A stretch of 61,177 bases of DNA. It comes from Rufibacter sediminis. GTDB taxonomy: Bacteria > Bacteroidota > Bacteroidia > Cytophagales > Hymenobacteraceae. The notes below the pieces were generated by a model. The model was not told the DNA's origin, made no database searches, and worked only from the letters and a program-made list of their open reading frames with translations. Shown piece by piece: positions 8,325 through 17,360 of the stretch. How positions within the stretch are numbered: the stretch's first letter is position 1; the number at the start of each line of letters is the position of its first letter. The translations under genes and the position numbers were made by a program. The stretch is from assembly GCF_014269285.1 (NCBI RefSeq), contig NZ_JACOAF010000061.1:1-61177 (forward strand). Direction: 5' to 3'.

Positions 8325-8504
8325 ACGAGTGCTTAGGTGAAGGTTCAGGGGTTTTCTCTCTTGCTAAGTACGCAAAAAGAAAACCGATGCTGCTGCAAAG
8401 GTAGCGACATAGGTTGTGGTAGAACATGCACCTGATTGAAATGTTCCCATCGGCCCGCTTCCCTCGGGGAAACCAGTCCAAACCAGACGGATTTGGCCCG
8501 GGTC

Positions 8505-9332
8505 TTAGAACCGCAGGGAGGCGTTGAGGCCGGTTTGGCCGGGCTGCCAGGCCGGTGAAACAACCCAGCTGGGCTTCTGCCAGTGTTTCTTAACTTTATG
8601 GTAACCCCAGTACGTGGCTTTTCCGGTGATGTAGCCCAGGGCGGCACCCGCCAGCACGTCTGAAGCCCAGTGTTTGTTGTCATTGATGCGCGACAAGCCC
8701 ACCAGCGTAGCCATGCCGTACGCTACTGTGGGAATCCATTTGCTGTCATGGTAGACCGAGGCCAGGGCGGTAGCCGCCGCGAAGGCCGTGGAGGTGTGGG
8801 ACGAAGGGAAGGAGGTGTTGCGGCCATCGCCATCAGCGCCTTCAAACAAGTGGCTGTCTTCTGTGCTGCTGGGCCGGTGCCGCTGGAAGGTCTTCTTCAG
8901 TTTATCGGTGACCAGGGCGTTAAGGTAAAAACTGCCCAGCCCCACTACCGCCGCCTCCCGCATCTTAGGACGTTTGGCCAAGGCGCCCACCGCCAGCATA
9001 GAGGCAAAGGTGGCCTGTAACGGCAGGGCAGTGCCCATCGGCTGGATTAGCCGGGCGGTACCGTCAGATACAAACGTGCGGTTCTGTTGGGAGAAATCTT
9101 GCACGCGTCTGTCATAATGCTGGTAGGTGGAGATGAAAAGACCCGTCACCGCCAATACCGAGGCCGACTTCAGGAGCAGTTTGTGGTGTTGTTTTACCCA
9201 CGAGGGCTTAGGGGCCGGTTGCCACCGGAAAGAATCTACAGGAGTTTGCAAGGAATCTGGCTTGACGACCGCCGCAGACACCGTGGCTCTGGTCAGGTAG
9301 AGCAATGCCACAAGGAGCAGGATGAAACGCAT
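8505..9332 (-). CDS. PAP2 family phosphatase
   Basis: 275 residues with an N-terminal signal or anchor (1-20), a second hydrophobic segment near 52-68 and several more in the PAP2 domain. All three acid-phosphatase motifs are present: KKTFQRHRP, FPSSHTSTAFA and SRINDNKHWASDVLAG, supplying the catalytic His pair. Such enzymes dephosphorylate lipid phosphates such as undecaprenyl diphosphate, phosphatidylglycerophosphate or lipid A. Because the window begins with an inositol-lipid operon without a visible lipid phosphatase, a role there is possible but unsupported beyond distance. Confidence 0.88.
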   Translation of the reverse strand: MRFILLLVALLYLTRATVSAAVVKPDSLQTPVDSFRWQPAPKPSWVKQHHKLLLKSASVLAVTGLFISTYQHYDRRVQDFSQQNRTFVSDGTARLIQPMGTALPLQATFASMLAVGALAKRPKMREAAVVGLGSFYLNALVTDKLKKTFQRHRPSSTEDSHLFEGADGDGRNTSFPSSHTSTAFAAATALASVYHDSKWIPTVAYGMATLVGLSRINDNKHWASDVLAGAALGYITGKATYWGYHKVKKHWQKPSWVVSPAWQPGQTGLNASLRF

Positions 9333-9400
9333 AGAGGCTTAAAAATCAAAGGGGTAGATACCTGATGAAGTATCTTCTTTTCCTTTTAGTTTCCTGATTT

Positions 9401-9440
9401 CTGTTTTTAAGCCGAATTCCAGAAACTTTCTTTAAACCAG
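9401..9440. repeat. Dispersed palindrome copy, degenerate
   Basis: CTGTTTTTAAGCC, central GAATTCCAGAAAC, then CTTTAAACCAG. Only part of the inner arms still pair. Confidence 0.45.
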
Positions 9441-9509
9441 GGCGCACTCAGGAGTAACCGTTTGTCTCTTAGTCTCTTGATGGGTTGGGCGGGAGCCCAG
9501 CTGGAGCTG

Positions 9510-9547
9510 CGTTTTAGGGCTGATTTTAAGAAAAGGGCCGTAAAACG
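9510..9547. repeat. Dispersed palindrome copy
   Basis: CGTTTTAGGGCTGATTTTAA followed by GAAAAGGGCCGTAAAACG, one of the clearer copies, directly before the terminator of the DUF2059 gene. Confidence 0.75.
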
Positions 9548-9577
9548 AAAAAGCCCCTCCGGGTAGGGAAGGGCTTC
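9548..9577 (-). terminator. Terminator of the DUF2059 gene
   Basis: AAAAAGCCCCTCC pairs with GGGAAGGGCTT; on the minus strand the hairpin runs into a T-rich stretch 30 nt after the stop. Confidence 0.6.
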
Positions 9578-9606
9578 TGGCTTTACGCGAGAACGGCAGG
9601 TTGTCT

Positions 9607-10065
9607 CTAGTTGTCGCCCTGCATTTTCTGCTGGATGGCTTGCTGCAGTTCCATCATGTGCGGCTCTACTTTGGCTTGGCCAATTTGGGCGCTCTTCATG
9701 GTGATGGTAGATTGTTTGGTAGCCAGTTTCTTGCCGGTAGGCGTCTGGTAGAAGGTGTTCATGTCTTTCAGTTCTTTCTCGGTGAACTCGTCCATGTAGA
9801 GTTTGATCAGGTCTCCTTTGATGGCGTCCCAGTTCATGTATTTGGAGAAAAAGGACCTTACCTCTAGTTCGGCGGCTTTCATAGCGGGTACCTGCTCCAT
9901 TTGCATGGTGAGCATCTGCTGGAGGTTGTCGTCAATGGTTTTGGGGCTGCCCATGGTCAGGAGCAACGTTTCGGCCGCTTTGTAGTGGCTGCTTTGGGCC
10001 TGTGCCATCGCACTTCCTCCTGAAACCAACAGCAGGATAGCCCAAAGAAAGAATACTTTTTTCAT
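9607..10065 (-). CDS. DUF2059 domain protein, secreted
   Basis: 152 residues: signal peptide 1-21 (cut after AMA), then the helical DUF2059 domain (YMNWDAIKGDLIKLYMDEFTEK ... FYQTPTGKKLATKQ), a family of periplasmic proteins of unknown function. The typical F-T-E-x-E-L and F-Y-x-T-P-x-G-K motifs are intact. The ATG at 10065 fits the signal peptide; an upstream in-frame start at 10197 would only add non-conserved residues. It stands alone with its own terminator. Confidence 0.85.
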   Translation of the reverse strand: MKKVFFLWAILLLVSGGSAMAQAQSSHYKAAETLLLTMGSPKTIDDNLQQMLTMQMEQVPAMKAAELEVRSFFSKYMNWDAIKGDLIKLYMDEFTEKELKDMNTFYQTPTGKKLATKQSTITMKSAQIGQAKVEPHMMELQQAIQQKMQGDN

Positions 10066-10226
10066 CTGATGAGATTGATTTGTTCCATAGGTACGTAACG
10101 GGCCCCAGAATAGCCACTTTCCCGCTAGATTTATTTTGGACAACTCCCGCGGATGAACCGCTGCAGAACGTATGCGTACCAGTGGGGAACAGAGCAAATC
10201 AGAAGTTTTCTTAGCTGAACCGTTTT

Positions 10227-10781
10227 ATGAAAATAACCAAGAAGGAAACCGCGTACCAGGGCCATTACCGCCTGCAGGTGTTTACCGTGGAAGACAAAGG
10301 AAAAGAGTTTGAACGCGAGGTTTTCCAAACCGGGAAGGCGGCGGCGGCCCTGGTCTATGACACCAAGAAACAGAAGTTCATCTTCGCCAAGCAGTTCAGG
10401 CCAGCGGTGGAGCAGGACATGGTGGAAGCCGTGGCCGGCATGCTGGACAGCGAAGACGAAAAGCCCGACACCGCCATCACCCGCGAGATTGAGGAGGAGA
10501 TTGGCTACGCCGTAGACCACTTGCAGCCGATCTATGAGTTCTATCCCTCGCCAGGCGCTTTCTCCGAGAAGATCTACCTGTTTTACGCCGAGGTAAGCAA
10601 GCAGGTAAGCGAAGGCGGCGGCAAGGACGATGAAAACGAAAGCATCAAAACGCTGGAACTAACCGCCCAGGAACTCACCAAGCACACCTTTATAGACGGC
10701 AAAACCCTGCTGGCCGTGGAATGGGCCAAAGCCAACCTGCTGCCCAAGCTGCTGGAGAAGAAAAGCGGCGGCAAAAAGTAA
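10227..10781 (+). CDS. NUDIX hydrolase, NudK/AdpP-like
   Basis: 184-residue cytosolic NUDIX enzyme hydrolysing a nucleoside diphosphate linked to another group. The NUDIX box reads AGMLDSEDE ... AITREIEEEIGY with the catalytic REIEEE helix; the first part has one extra residue compared with the textbook box, as in GDP-mannose / ADP-ribose pyrophosphatases of the NudK group. The following FYPSPGAFSEKIYLFYAEV also matches that group. GDP-mannose or ADP-ribose is the likely substrate type. Divergent from the DUF2059 gene. Confidence 0.88.
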   Translation: MKITKKETAYQGHYRLQVFTVEDKGKEFEREVFQTGKAAAALVYDTKKQKFIFAKQFRPAVEQDMVEAVAGMLDSEDEKPDTAITREIEEEIGYAVDHLQPIYEFYPSPGAFSEKIYLFYAEVSKQVSEGGGKDDENESIKTLELTAQELTKHTFIDGKTLLAVEWAKANLLPKLLEKKSGGKK

Positions 10782-10840
10782 GCTGGCACGCCTCGCCTGG
10801 TCTAAGGCTACACCCGTCTTTGGGTAACTGGAGCCACGTG

Positions 10841-10878
10841 CGTTTTGAGCCACTTTTCCAGAAAAAGGCTTAAAAACG
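10841..10878. repeat. Dispersed palindrome copy
   Basis: CGTTTTGAGCC, central CTTTTCCAGAAAAAG, then GGCTTAAAAACG. Outer arms TTTTGAGCC/GGCTTAAAA pair with one G-U. Confidence 0.75.
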
Positions 10879-10889
10879 ATAAAACATCA

Positions 10890-10934
10890 GAAGGGCCGTG
10901 CGTCTACTCACCAAGGGTAGGCGCACGGCCCTTC
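10890..10934. repeat. Strong hairpin between NUDIX and GH92 genes
   Basis: GAAGGGCCGTGCG pairs with CGCACGGCCCTTC, with an inner CTAC/GTAG extension and a 9-nt loop. There is no T run on either side, so it is not a classical terminator although placed where one is expected. Confidence 0.65.
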
Positions 10935-11053
10935 GTGGTGGAGTGGTGAGAAGGTAAATATTTCGGTGGGACGTTTGCCAATGCCAGTGCTTTTGCTCTA
11001 TTTTAGAAGCATCGGGCCGGGTTGGTTCCTGGCTTCTGCCACCTGAGTTTCCC

Positions 11054-13303
11054 ATGACCAAAAGCTACTTTTTCCGTTGCGTCCTCCTGTTAGGAGCACT
11101 CGTGTCCAGTTGTGTTTTCCGGAAGGCGGCCTCGCCCCAAGAACAAGCTTTGGCGAATAAGGTGAATCCGTTCATCGGGACCGGCGGACACGGGCATACC
11201 TATCCGGGAGCGGTCATGCCCTTCGGGATGGTGCAGCTCTCGCCCGACAACGGCACCCAGGGTTGGGACTGGTGCTCGGGCTACCATTACTCAGACAGCC
11301 TGATTGCCGGGTTCAGCCACACCCATTTAAGCGGCACCGGCATCGGTGACCTGTGCGATATCTCGGTGATGCCGTATTACGCCGGTGCCGTGGAGAAAAA
11401 GGCGCGGCAGAAGTTCAGCCATCAGCAGGAAACCGCCACGCCAGGCCTGTACACTGTCACGCTGGAGAACAAGATCAAGGTAGCCTTGACAGCCACGGAG
11501 CGGGTGGGCTTCCACCAGTACACTTTTCCCAAAGACTCCGTGAAAGCGATCAGCCTTGACCTGGGCTTCGCCATCAACTGGGACAAACCCACCGAAACCA
11601 AGATCACGCTGGTGAACGATACGCTGGTCACTGGCTACCGCAAATCCACGGGCTGGGCCAACCAGCAGTGGGTCTATTTTGCGGCCGTTTTCTCAGAACC
11701 GGTGCAAAAGCAGGTCTTGAAGCGCAACGGACAATCGGTGGCCGGCAAGGAAGTTGCCGCCGAGAAAGCTCTGGCGGCCTTCTATTTCGCCCCCGGCGAA
11801 AAGCCATTGCTGCTGAAAGTGTCCATCTCCAGCGCCAGCGTAGACGGCGCGCTGCAGAACCTGAAAGTCGAAATCCCCGCTTGGGACTTCCAGCGGGTGG
11901 CGACCAGCGGCAAAGCGAAGTGGGAAGGGGAGTTGCAGAAGATTCAGGCTTCTTTCGTGCATCCGGCCATGGACACGGTCTTTTACTCGGCGCTGTACCA
12001 CTCCTTCGTGGCGCCGTCTTTATTCTCCGATGTCAAAGGCCAGTACAAAGGCCACCGAGACACGGTGCGTACCGCTAACTTCAACCGCTATACCGTTTTC
12101 TCGCTCTGGGACACGTTCCGGGCGGCGCACCCGCTGTACACCATCACTCAGCCCAACCGGATGCCCGATTTCCTGAATTCCCTCATGCGTTCTTACCAGG
12201 AGCTGGGGCTGCTGCCGGTCTGGGAGCTGTCGGGCAACGAAACCAACACCATGACGGGCTACCACGCGGTGCCCGTGCTCGCCGATGCCCTCCTGAAAGG
12301 CTATCTTCCGGAAAAAGCGGAGGAAATGTACCAGGCCATGGTGGCCAGCGCGTCGCAGAACATCCGGGGCACGGACTTCTACCGCACCTACGGCTACATT
12401 CCCGCCGACAAAGACGGGTTCTCGGTGACTAAAACGTTGGAGTATGCGTTTGATGACTGGTGCATTGCCCAGGTAGCCAAAAAGCTGGGAAAACAAACCG
12501 ATTACCAGAAATACCGCCAACGGGCACTTTCCTATCAGCCGCTCTTCGATGCCAAGACCCTCTTCATGCGCGGCAAGAACGCCGATGGCCACTGGAAAGA
12601 ACCTTTTGATCCCTTTTACTCGGAGCACGGCGACAAGGGAACGTACATTGAGGGCACCGCTTGGCAGCACAGTTGGTTTGTGCCCCATGACGTGCAGGGC
12701 CTCATCAATCTGTTTGGGTCAGAGCAGCGGTTTGTGCAACACCTGGACTCCACGTTCAACGTCACCTCCCAAATGACCGGTGAAAACGTATCGCCGGATA
12801 TCTCGGGCCTCATCGGGCAGTACGCGCACGGCAATGAACCCAGCCACCACATCGCGTACCTCTACAACTACGCCGGCCAGCCCTGGAAAACGCAGGCGCG
12901 GGTGCGCCAGATCATGGACCAGCTATACCGCAACCACCCCGATGGCCTGTCTGGCAACGAGGACTGCGGCCAGATGTCGGCGTGGTATGTGTTCAGCGCG
13001 CTGGGTTTCTATCCCGTGAATCCATCGGACGGAAATTATGTGCTGGGAAGTCCTTTGGTCACGCAGGCCCGCATCCAAGTAGAAAAGAACAAGGTTTTTG
13101 AAATCTCCGCAGAAAACAACAGTGCGCAGAACATCTATGTGCAGCAGGTGTTTCTGGACGGCAAGCCATTGACGCGCTCCTACATCACGCACGCCGAGCT
13201 CATGCAGGGCGGAACCTTGAAATTTGTGATGGGCCCGCAACCCAACAAGACCTGGGGAACCAGCCCGCAGGCTTATCCGCCGTCCATGTCTGAGAAGAAG
13301 TAA
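11054..13303 (+). CDS. GH92 alpha-mannosidase lipoprotein
   Basis: 749 residues, lipoprotein signal with lipobox VSSC (Cys about 20). Glycoside hydrolase family 92, calcium-dependent exo-alpha-mannosidases. Family blocks seen in order: VNPFIGTGGHGHTYPGAVMP, FSHTHLSGTG, FSLWDTFRAAHP, LPVWELSGNETNTMTGYHA (with acid Glu), YIEGTAWQHSWFVPHD and GNEDCGQMSAWYVFSALG, which supply the calcium and catalytic base residues. Full length and intact. Likely trims alpha-mannans or N-glycans at the cell surface or in the periplasm; linkage specificity cannot be read. No SusC/SusD pair is next to it, so it is not in a classical polysaccharide locus. Confidence 0.93.
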   Translation: MTKSYFFRCVLLLGALVSSCVFRKAASPQEQALANKVNPFIGTGGHGHTYPGAVMPFGMVQLSPDNGTQGWDWCSGYHYSDSLIAGFSHTHLSGTGIGDLCDISVMPYYAGAVEKKARQKFSHQQETATPGLYTVTLENKIKVALTATERVGFHQYTFPKDSVKAISLDLGFAINWDKPTETKITLVNDTLVTGYRKSTGWANQQWVYFAAVFSEPVQKQVLKRNGQSVAGKEVAAEKALAAFYFAPGEKPLLLKVSISSASVDGALQNLKVEIPAWDFQRVATSGKAKWEGELQKIQASFVHPAMDTVFYSALYHSFVAPSLFSDVKGQYKGHRDTVRTANFNRYTVFSLWDTFRAAHPLYTITQPNRMPDFLNSLMRSYQELGLLPVWELSGNETNTMTGYHAVPVLADALLKGYLPEKAEEMYQAMVASASQNIRGTDFYRTYGYIPADKDGFSVTKTLEYAFDDWCIAQVAKKLGKQTDYQKYRQRALSYQPLFDAKTLFMRGKNADGHWKEPFDPFYSEHGDKGTYIEGTAWQHSWFVPHDVQGLINLFGSEQRFVQHLDSTFNVTSQMTGENVSPDISGLIGQYAHGNEPSHHIAYLYNYAGQPWKTQARVRQIMDQLYRNHPDGLSGNEDCGQMSAWYVFSALGFYPVNPSDGNYVLGSPLVTQARIQVEKNKVFEISAENNSAQNIYVQQVFLDGKPLTRSYITHAELMQGGTLKFVMGPQPNKTWGTSPQAYPPSMSEKK

Positions 13304-13407
13304 GCGAGCGCCCAGAGCGTAAACTTCCCCCGGAAATTAACTCTCCCGGCTCCGAGCCGTAAACAGGTACACAAGTTTGTTACACTAACTTAAAACCTGA
13401 CGAGACT

Positions 13408-13959
13408 ATGGAAGAGCAAAATAAGAACCAGGGAACGCCTCAGCAAGAAGGATCTGGAAGCAACAACAGCCAGGACGGAAATCGCGGAGACGGGGTATTT
13501 GCCGATCATAACTATGGTACCAAAGCCGAAGGGGGCAACACCGCCAACTATGACGCTGACGGCAACCTGGACATCAACGACACCGGCGGTCGCATTGACG
13601 ACGGCCAGGCCCACGATGACCGAAACGGCGGCGGCGATGTCTTAGGCCGGCAAGGTGGCGGTTACGGCGAGCGAACCCAAGAATTGGGCAAACACGCCTC
13701 CGGTGACAAAAACCAGACGAAACACGACGCTGAAAGCGACAAAGACACCGGGTACGGAACCCACGCCGGTGGTCTGAGTGACAGCCACAGCGGCTTCAAA
13801 GGAAACCACAACGGCAACGACGGTACCGGCGGCGGACGCAGCAGCGGACATGCCGGCCACGGCGGAGACCCAGAGGATGAGAAATACTCGTCCAACAAAG
13901 GCGGGAAAGACCAAAACAACGATCCTGACGTAGCGGGCCGCGGTGCCCGGACGAACTAA
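13408..13959 (+). CDS. Disordered hydrophilic protein, Gly/Asp/Asn/His-rich
   Basis: 183 residues with no hydrophobic segment, no signal and strong bias to G, D, N, K, H and Q; features such as KHASGDKNQ, GHAGHGGDPED and repeated GG-D patterns suggest an intrinsically disordered protein. No known domain recognised. It resembles hydrophilin-type stress proteins in composition only. A short, similar protein is encoded at 17888-18139; both contain GG-N-T and D-x-D-G-N type runs. It is followed by a strong terminator and then ligD, so it may belong to a stress or stationary-phase set. Confidence 0.7.
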   Translation: MEEQNKNQGTPQQEGSGSNNSQDGNRGDGVFADHNYGTKAEGGNTANYDADGNLDINDTGGRIDDGQAHDDRNGGGDVLGRQGGGYGERTQELGKHASGDKNQTKHDAESDKDTGYGTHAGGLSDSHSGFKGNHNGNDGTGGGRSSGHAGHGGDPEDEKYSSNKGGKDQNNDPDVAGRGARTN

Positions 13960-13977
13960 TCAGCGTTGTAACCCAGC

Positions 13978-14014
13978 AGAAAGCCTGTCTCTTCAATCAA
14001 GAGACAGGCTTTCT
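13978..14014 (+). terminator. Terminator after the hydrophilic protein gene
   Basis: Arms AGAAAGCCTGTCTC and GAGACAGGCTTTCT with a 9-nt loop, followed by TTTT, 19 nt after the stop. Confidence 0.85.
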
Positions 14015-14049
14015 GTTTTCAGGCCGTTTTCGGGAAAACGGGCGCAAAG
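14013..14049. repeat. Dispersed palindrome copy
   Basis: CTGTTTTCAGGCC, central GTTTTCGGGAAAAC, then GGGCGCAAAG; overlaps the end of the preceding terminator. Confidence 0.7.
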
Positions 14050-14124
14050 CCTGCTGGTCAGGGCATGCACCGCAGAACGGCTTTCCTGCGTAGAAGAGCA
14101 AGACATTCCCCCGGCAAGGCAAAG

Positions 14125-14162
14125 CCGTTTTAAGCCTGCTTTCCTGAAAACACCCGCTAAAC
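14125..14162. repeat. Dispersed palindrome copy in the ligD leader
   Basis: CCGTTTTAAGCC, central GCTTTCCTGAAAAC, then CGCTAAAC. Ends 16 nt before the ligD ATG; the second copy within about 110 bp. Confidence 0.65.
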
Positions 14163-14178
14163 AAACGAACCTCCGCCT

Positions 14179-15738
14179 ATGAGCCTCCTAGAATACAACC
14201 AGAAGCGCCATTTCAACCAAACCCCTGAACCCGAAGGCAAAGAAACCAAAGGCAAAGGAAGCTTGCGGTTTGTCGTGCATCGGCACCAGGCCTCTAAACT
14301 GCACTATGATTTCCGGCTGGAGCTGGACGGTGTTCTCAAGAGCTGGGCCGTGCCCAAAGGTCCGTCGCTGAACCCCAAAGACAAACGCCTGGCCGTGGCC
14401 GTAGAAGATCATCCCCTCAGTTATCGCACCTTTGAAGGCGACATCCCCGAAGGAAATTACGGTGCCGGGCACGTGGACATCTGGGACGAAGGAACATTTC
14501 ACGCGGTAAGCACCACCACCCGCGCCGAAGGGGAGCAGCAGATGCTGCAGGAACTTGAGGCCGGGAGCCTGCACTTTGTGCTGGAAGGCCAAAAACTGCG
14601 CGGCGAGTTCACCCTCGTGAAGATGAAAGGTCGGCAGGAAGACGCGTGGCTGCTCCTCAAAAAGCAAGACGATTTCGCCACCGAGGATTCCTATGATGCC
14701 GAGGATTTCGTGCAGGATTCGGGTAAGAAAAAAGCAAAACCCGCCGCGCCTAAAGCCTCCAAACAGTTGGCTAAACCTGATGCCCAGAAAACTGCTAAAA
14801 TCCCGAAAACGGCCCCAAAACGGAAAACCGACGAAGAAACGGTGATGCTGGAACTGGACGGACAGCAGGTTCCTGTCTCGCACCCCGAGAAACTCTACTG
14901 GCCCGAGGACGGCATCACCAAGAGAGACCTGGTGCTCTATTACCAGTCCATGGCCGAGGTGCTGCTGCCCTACCTTCAAGACCGTCCTGAATCTTTGCTG
15001 CGCCACCCCAACGGCATTACCAAGCCCGGTTTCTTCCAGAAAGATGCCGGTGACCACGCCCCAGATTGGGTGCAGACCACGACTATTCCCGCGGAGTCAA
15101 CGGGCAAGGACGTGGAGTACATCGTCTGTCAGGACAAGGCCACGCTGGCGTACCTGAACAACCTGGGCTGCATTCAACTCAATCCCTGGAACTCGCGGCT
15201 GCCACACCTGGAGAAACCCGATTACCTGGTGCTGGACCTGGACCCCGGCGAGAACACCTATGACGAGGTGGTGGAAACGGCCTTGGTTGCCAAGCAGCTC
15301 CTGGACGAGCTGGAGATCCCGGTGTACGCCAAGACTTCCGGGGCCACGGGCATGCACCTCTACGTGCCGCTGGAGGCAAAATGGCCGTTTGAGCAGGTGA
15401 AAGAATTGGCTTATGCGCTGGCCCAGCGGGTGCACGAGCAACTGCCGGAACTCACCAGCCTGGAGCGCAGCCCCAAGGAACGCCGGAACCAGATTTACAT
15501 TGACTTCCTGCAAAACGCCATCGGGCAGACCATTGCCGCGCCCTATTGCGTGCGCCCCAGGGCGGGAGCCACCGTTTCCACGCCACTTCAATGGAAAGAA
15601 GTCAAAACCGGATTGCACCCTTCGCAGTTTACCATAAAGAACGTGCCGCAGCGGGTGCAGAAACTGGGCGATATTTTCCGACCGGTGCTGGGCGAAGGCA
15701 TTGACGTGGCGGCGTATCTCAAAAAACTGAAAAAATAA
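14179..15738 (+). CDS. ligD: LigD-type NHEJ protein: phosphoesterase + polymerase, no ligase domain
   Basis: 519 residues. N-terminal 3'-phosphoesterase domain (about 25-165): HRHQASKLHYDFRLELDG with the H/H-Y-D metal site, EDHPLSYRTFEGDIPEGNYG and DAWLLLKK. Then a Lys/Ala/Pro-rich linker (about 170-222). Then the archaeo-eukaryotic-primase-like polymerase domain (about 230-519): SHPEKLYWPEDGITK, the Asp pair in YLVLDLDPG, KTSGATGMHLYVPL, and IDFLQNAIGQT with the third Asp. The central ATP-dependent ligase domain of standard LigD, with its KxDG lysine motif, is missing. It can therefore trim 3' ends and add nucleotides but needs a separate ligase. No Ku gene is in the window. An SDR gene follows 4 nt after the stop. 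Confidence 0.93.
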   Translation: MSLLEYNQKRHFNQTPEPEGKETKGKGSLRFVVHRHQASKLHYDFRLELDGVLKSWAVPKGPSLNPKDKRLAVAVEDHPLSYRTFEGDIPEGNYGAGHVDIWDEGTFHAVSTTTRAEGEQQMLQELEAGSLHFVLEGQKLRGEFTLVKMKGRQEDAWLLLKKQDDFATEDSYDAEDFVQDSGKKKAKPAAPKASKQLAKPDAQKTAKIPKTAPKRKTDEETVMLELDGQQVPVSHPEKLYWPEDGITKRDLVLYYQSMAEVLLPYLQDRPESLLRHPNGITKPGFFQKDAGDHAPDWVQTTTIPAESTGKDVEYIVCQDKATLAYLNNLGCIQLNPWNSRLPHLEKPDYLVLDLDPGENTYDEVVETALVAKQLLDELEIPVYAKTSGATGMHLYVPLEAKWPFEQVKELAYALAQRVHEQLPELTSLERSPKERRNQIYIDFLQNAIGQTIAAPYCVRPRAGATVSTPLQWKEVKTGLHPSQFTIKNVPQRVQKLGDIFRPVLGEGIDVAAYLKKLKK

Positions 15739-15742
15739 GATC

Positions 15743-16765
15743 ATGCAACAAAAGACCAAAACTTCACTTTTACTGGCCGGGGCAGGCGTGGGTGCCTTGC
15801 TCGCCCTGCGTTCCTACTCGCGCCGCAAAAAGGAATTCTCCTTTAAAGACCGCACCGTCCTGATTACCGGCGGCAGCCGCGGCCTGGGGCTGGTGCTGGC
15901 CCGCATGTTCGCCGAGCAGGGCGCCAACATTGCCATCTGTTCGCGCACGCAGCACCAGCTGGATGCCGCCCGCGAAGAACTGGAAGCCGGCGGGGCCAAC
16001 GTGCTGGCCTTCAATTGTGACGTAAGCGACCAGGGGCAGGTGAAAACTATGATCCAGGAGATCAAAGACCAGTGGGGCCCCGTGGAGGTGCTCATCAACA
16101 ATGCCGGCATCATTGCCGCCGGCCCTTTGGAGGAGATGCGGCTGGAAGACTTTGAGGAAGCCATGAAAGTGCATTACTGGGCCTCTTTGTACACCATGCT
16201 GGAAGTGATCCCTGACATGAAATCCCGCGGCGAAGGCCGGATCGTGAACATCGCGTCTATTGGCGGAAAAGTGAGCGTGCCGCACCTGGTGCCTTACAGC
16301 GGCAGCAAATTCGCGCTGGTGGGCATGTCAGAAGGGTTCCGGTCTGAGTTGTTGAAAGACGGCATCTACGTGACCACCATCAACCCGGGGCTCATGCGTA
16401 CCGGCAGTGCCCGCAACGCGTTTGTGAAAGGACAGACCGAGAAGGAGTACACCGCTTTTGCGTTGCTGGATGCCAACCCCATGATCTCCCTGGCCGCTGA
16501 CAGCGCAGCCCGCAAGATTGTGGATGCCTGCCGTTACGGCGAGGCCGAAGTCACGCTGGGCTTCAACGCCAAGTTCATCAGTACGCTGCACGGCCTCTTC
16601 CCCGGCACCACCGCTGATCTGATGGGGCTGGTGAACCTGTTTTTGCCCGGCCCCGGCGGAATCGGGCAGGAAAGAGTACGCGGCTATGAAAGCGAAACGG
16701 AACTCACGCAATCACCTTTGAACGCGCCCAACCAGAAAGCGGCCCGGGAGAACAACGAACTCTAA
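15743..16765 (+). CDS. Membrane-anchored short-chain dehydrogenase
   Basis: 340 residues. N-terminal hydrophobic anchor (about 8-24, LLLAGAGVGALLAL) followed by Arg/Lys, then a classical SDR fold: TGGSRGLG (NAD(P) loop), CDVSD, NNAG, the Ser in NIASIGG, YSGSK (catalytic Tyr and Lys), NPGLMRTG. A 90-residue C-terminal extension contains another hydrophobic stretch (LMGLVNLFLPGPGG). Substrate unknown. Only 4 nt separate it from ligD, so the two are surely one transcript; why a reductase travels with a DNA-repair enzyme is unclear. Confidence 0.9.
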   Translation: MQQKTKTSLLLAGAGVGALLALRSYSRRKKEFSFKDRTVLITGGSRGLGLVLARMFAEQGANIAICSRTQHQLDAAREELEAGGANVLAFNCDVSDQGQVKTMIQEIKDQWGPVEVLINNAGIIAAGPLEEMRLEDFEEAMKVHYWASLYTMLEVIPDMKSRGEGRIVNIASIGGKVSVPHLVPYSGSKFALVGMSEGFRSELLKDGIYVTTINPGLMRTGSARNAFVKGQTEKEYTAFALLDANPMISLAADSAARKIVDACRYGEAEVTLGFNAKFISTLHGLFPGTTADLMGLVNLFLPGPGGIGQERVRGYESETELTQSPLNAPNQKAARENNEL

Positions 16766-16871
16766 TCGGGAGAAAGAGCGAGCAGGCTGGAGGAATCCTG
16801 AGATTTCTGCCTGTGCAAAGTCTTTTTCTATCACGATACCGTACATCTTATTTCATGTAAACCAACTAACT

Positions 16872-17213
16872 ATGAGCGATACCACTGTCACCAAAATAGA
16901 CGGGGCCTTTTCCCCCAAGGGCGAAGACGGAGAGAAATACCTGGCTTCGGGCAAAACCGTGTCCATGCGACTCTGGGAGAAAGAACAGCCCGGCGAGGCC
17001 AAACCCGAAGTGCGCCGTGAGTACGAAACCGTGGGCTACGTGATCTCCGGCCGCGCCGAACTGCTGGTGGAAGGGCAGACCGTGATTCTGGAGCCCGGCA
17101 ACTCGTACGTGGTGCCCAAAGGCGCCTCCCACACCTACCGCATTCTGGAAGAATTCACCTCCGTGGAAGCCACCGCCCCGCCCGCCCAAGTGAGAGGCCG
17201 TGACGAAGGCTGA
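16872..17213 (+). CDS. Small cupin-domain protein
   Basis: 113-residue single-domain cupin. Motif 2 is well kept (GNSYVVPKGASHTYRI), but in motif 1 the usual H-x-H pair is replaced (YETVGYVISGRAELLVEG), so the standard metal site is incomplete and the protein may bind a ligand without metal catalysis. No signal peptide. Same strand as the ligD-SDR pair, 106 nt after it, so it may have its own promoter. Confidence 0.82.
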   Translation: MSDTTVTKIDGAFSPKGEDGEKYLASGKTVSMRLWEKEQPGEAKPEVRREYETVGYVISGRAELLVEGQTVILEPGNSYVVPKGASHTYRILEEFTSVEATAPPAQVRGRDEG

Positions 17214-17240
17214 TAATCTCTGGGAGATTGTTTAGCTTTG

Positions 17241-17280
17241 CGGCTGCTTAAGGCCGGTTTGTTCCAGCTTTAAGCAGCCG
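17241..17280. repeat. Hairpin, diverged dispersed-palindrome-like
   Basis: CGGCTGCTTAA pairs with TTAAGCAGCCG; inside, AGGCCGGTTTGTTCC recalls the family centre. The outer arms differ from the consensus but remain paired, as expected for compensatory change. A -7-like TAGCTTTG lies just before it at 17233-17240. Confidence 0.5.
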
Positions 17281-17360
17281 GTTCTACTGAACCCAAAGCA
17301 GCAGGACCCCATCAGGTGCATTGTCTGGCCGGTAGGTCTGGATCATCCTTGGATAAAACT

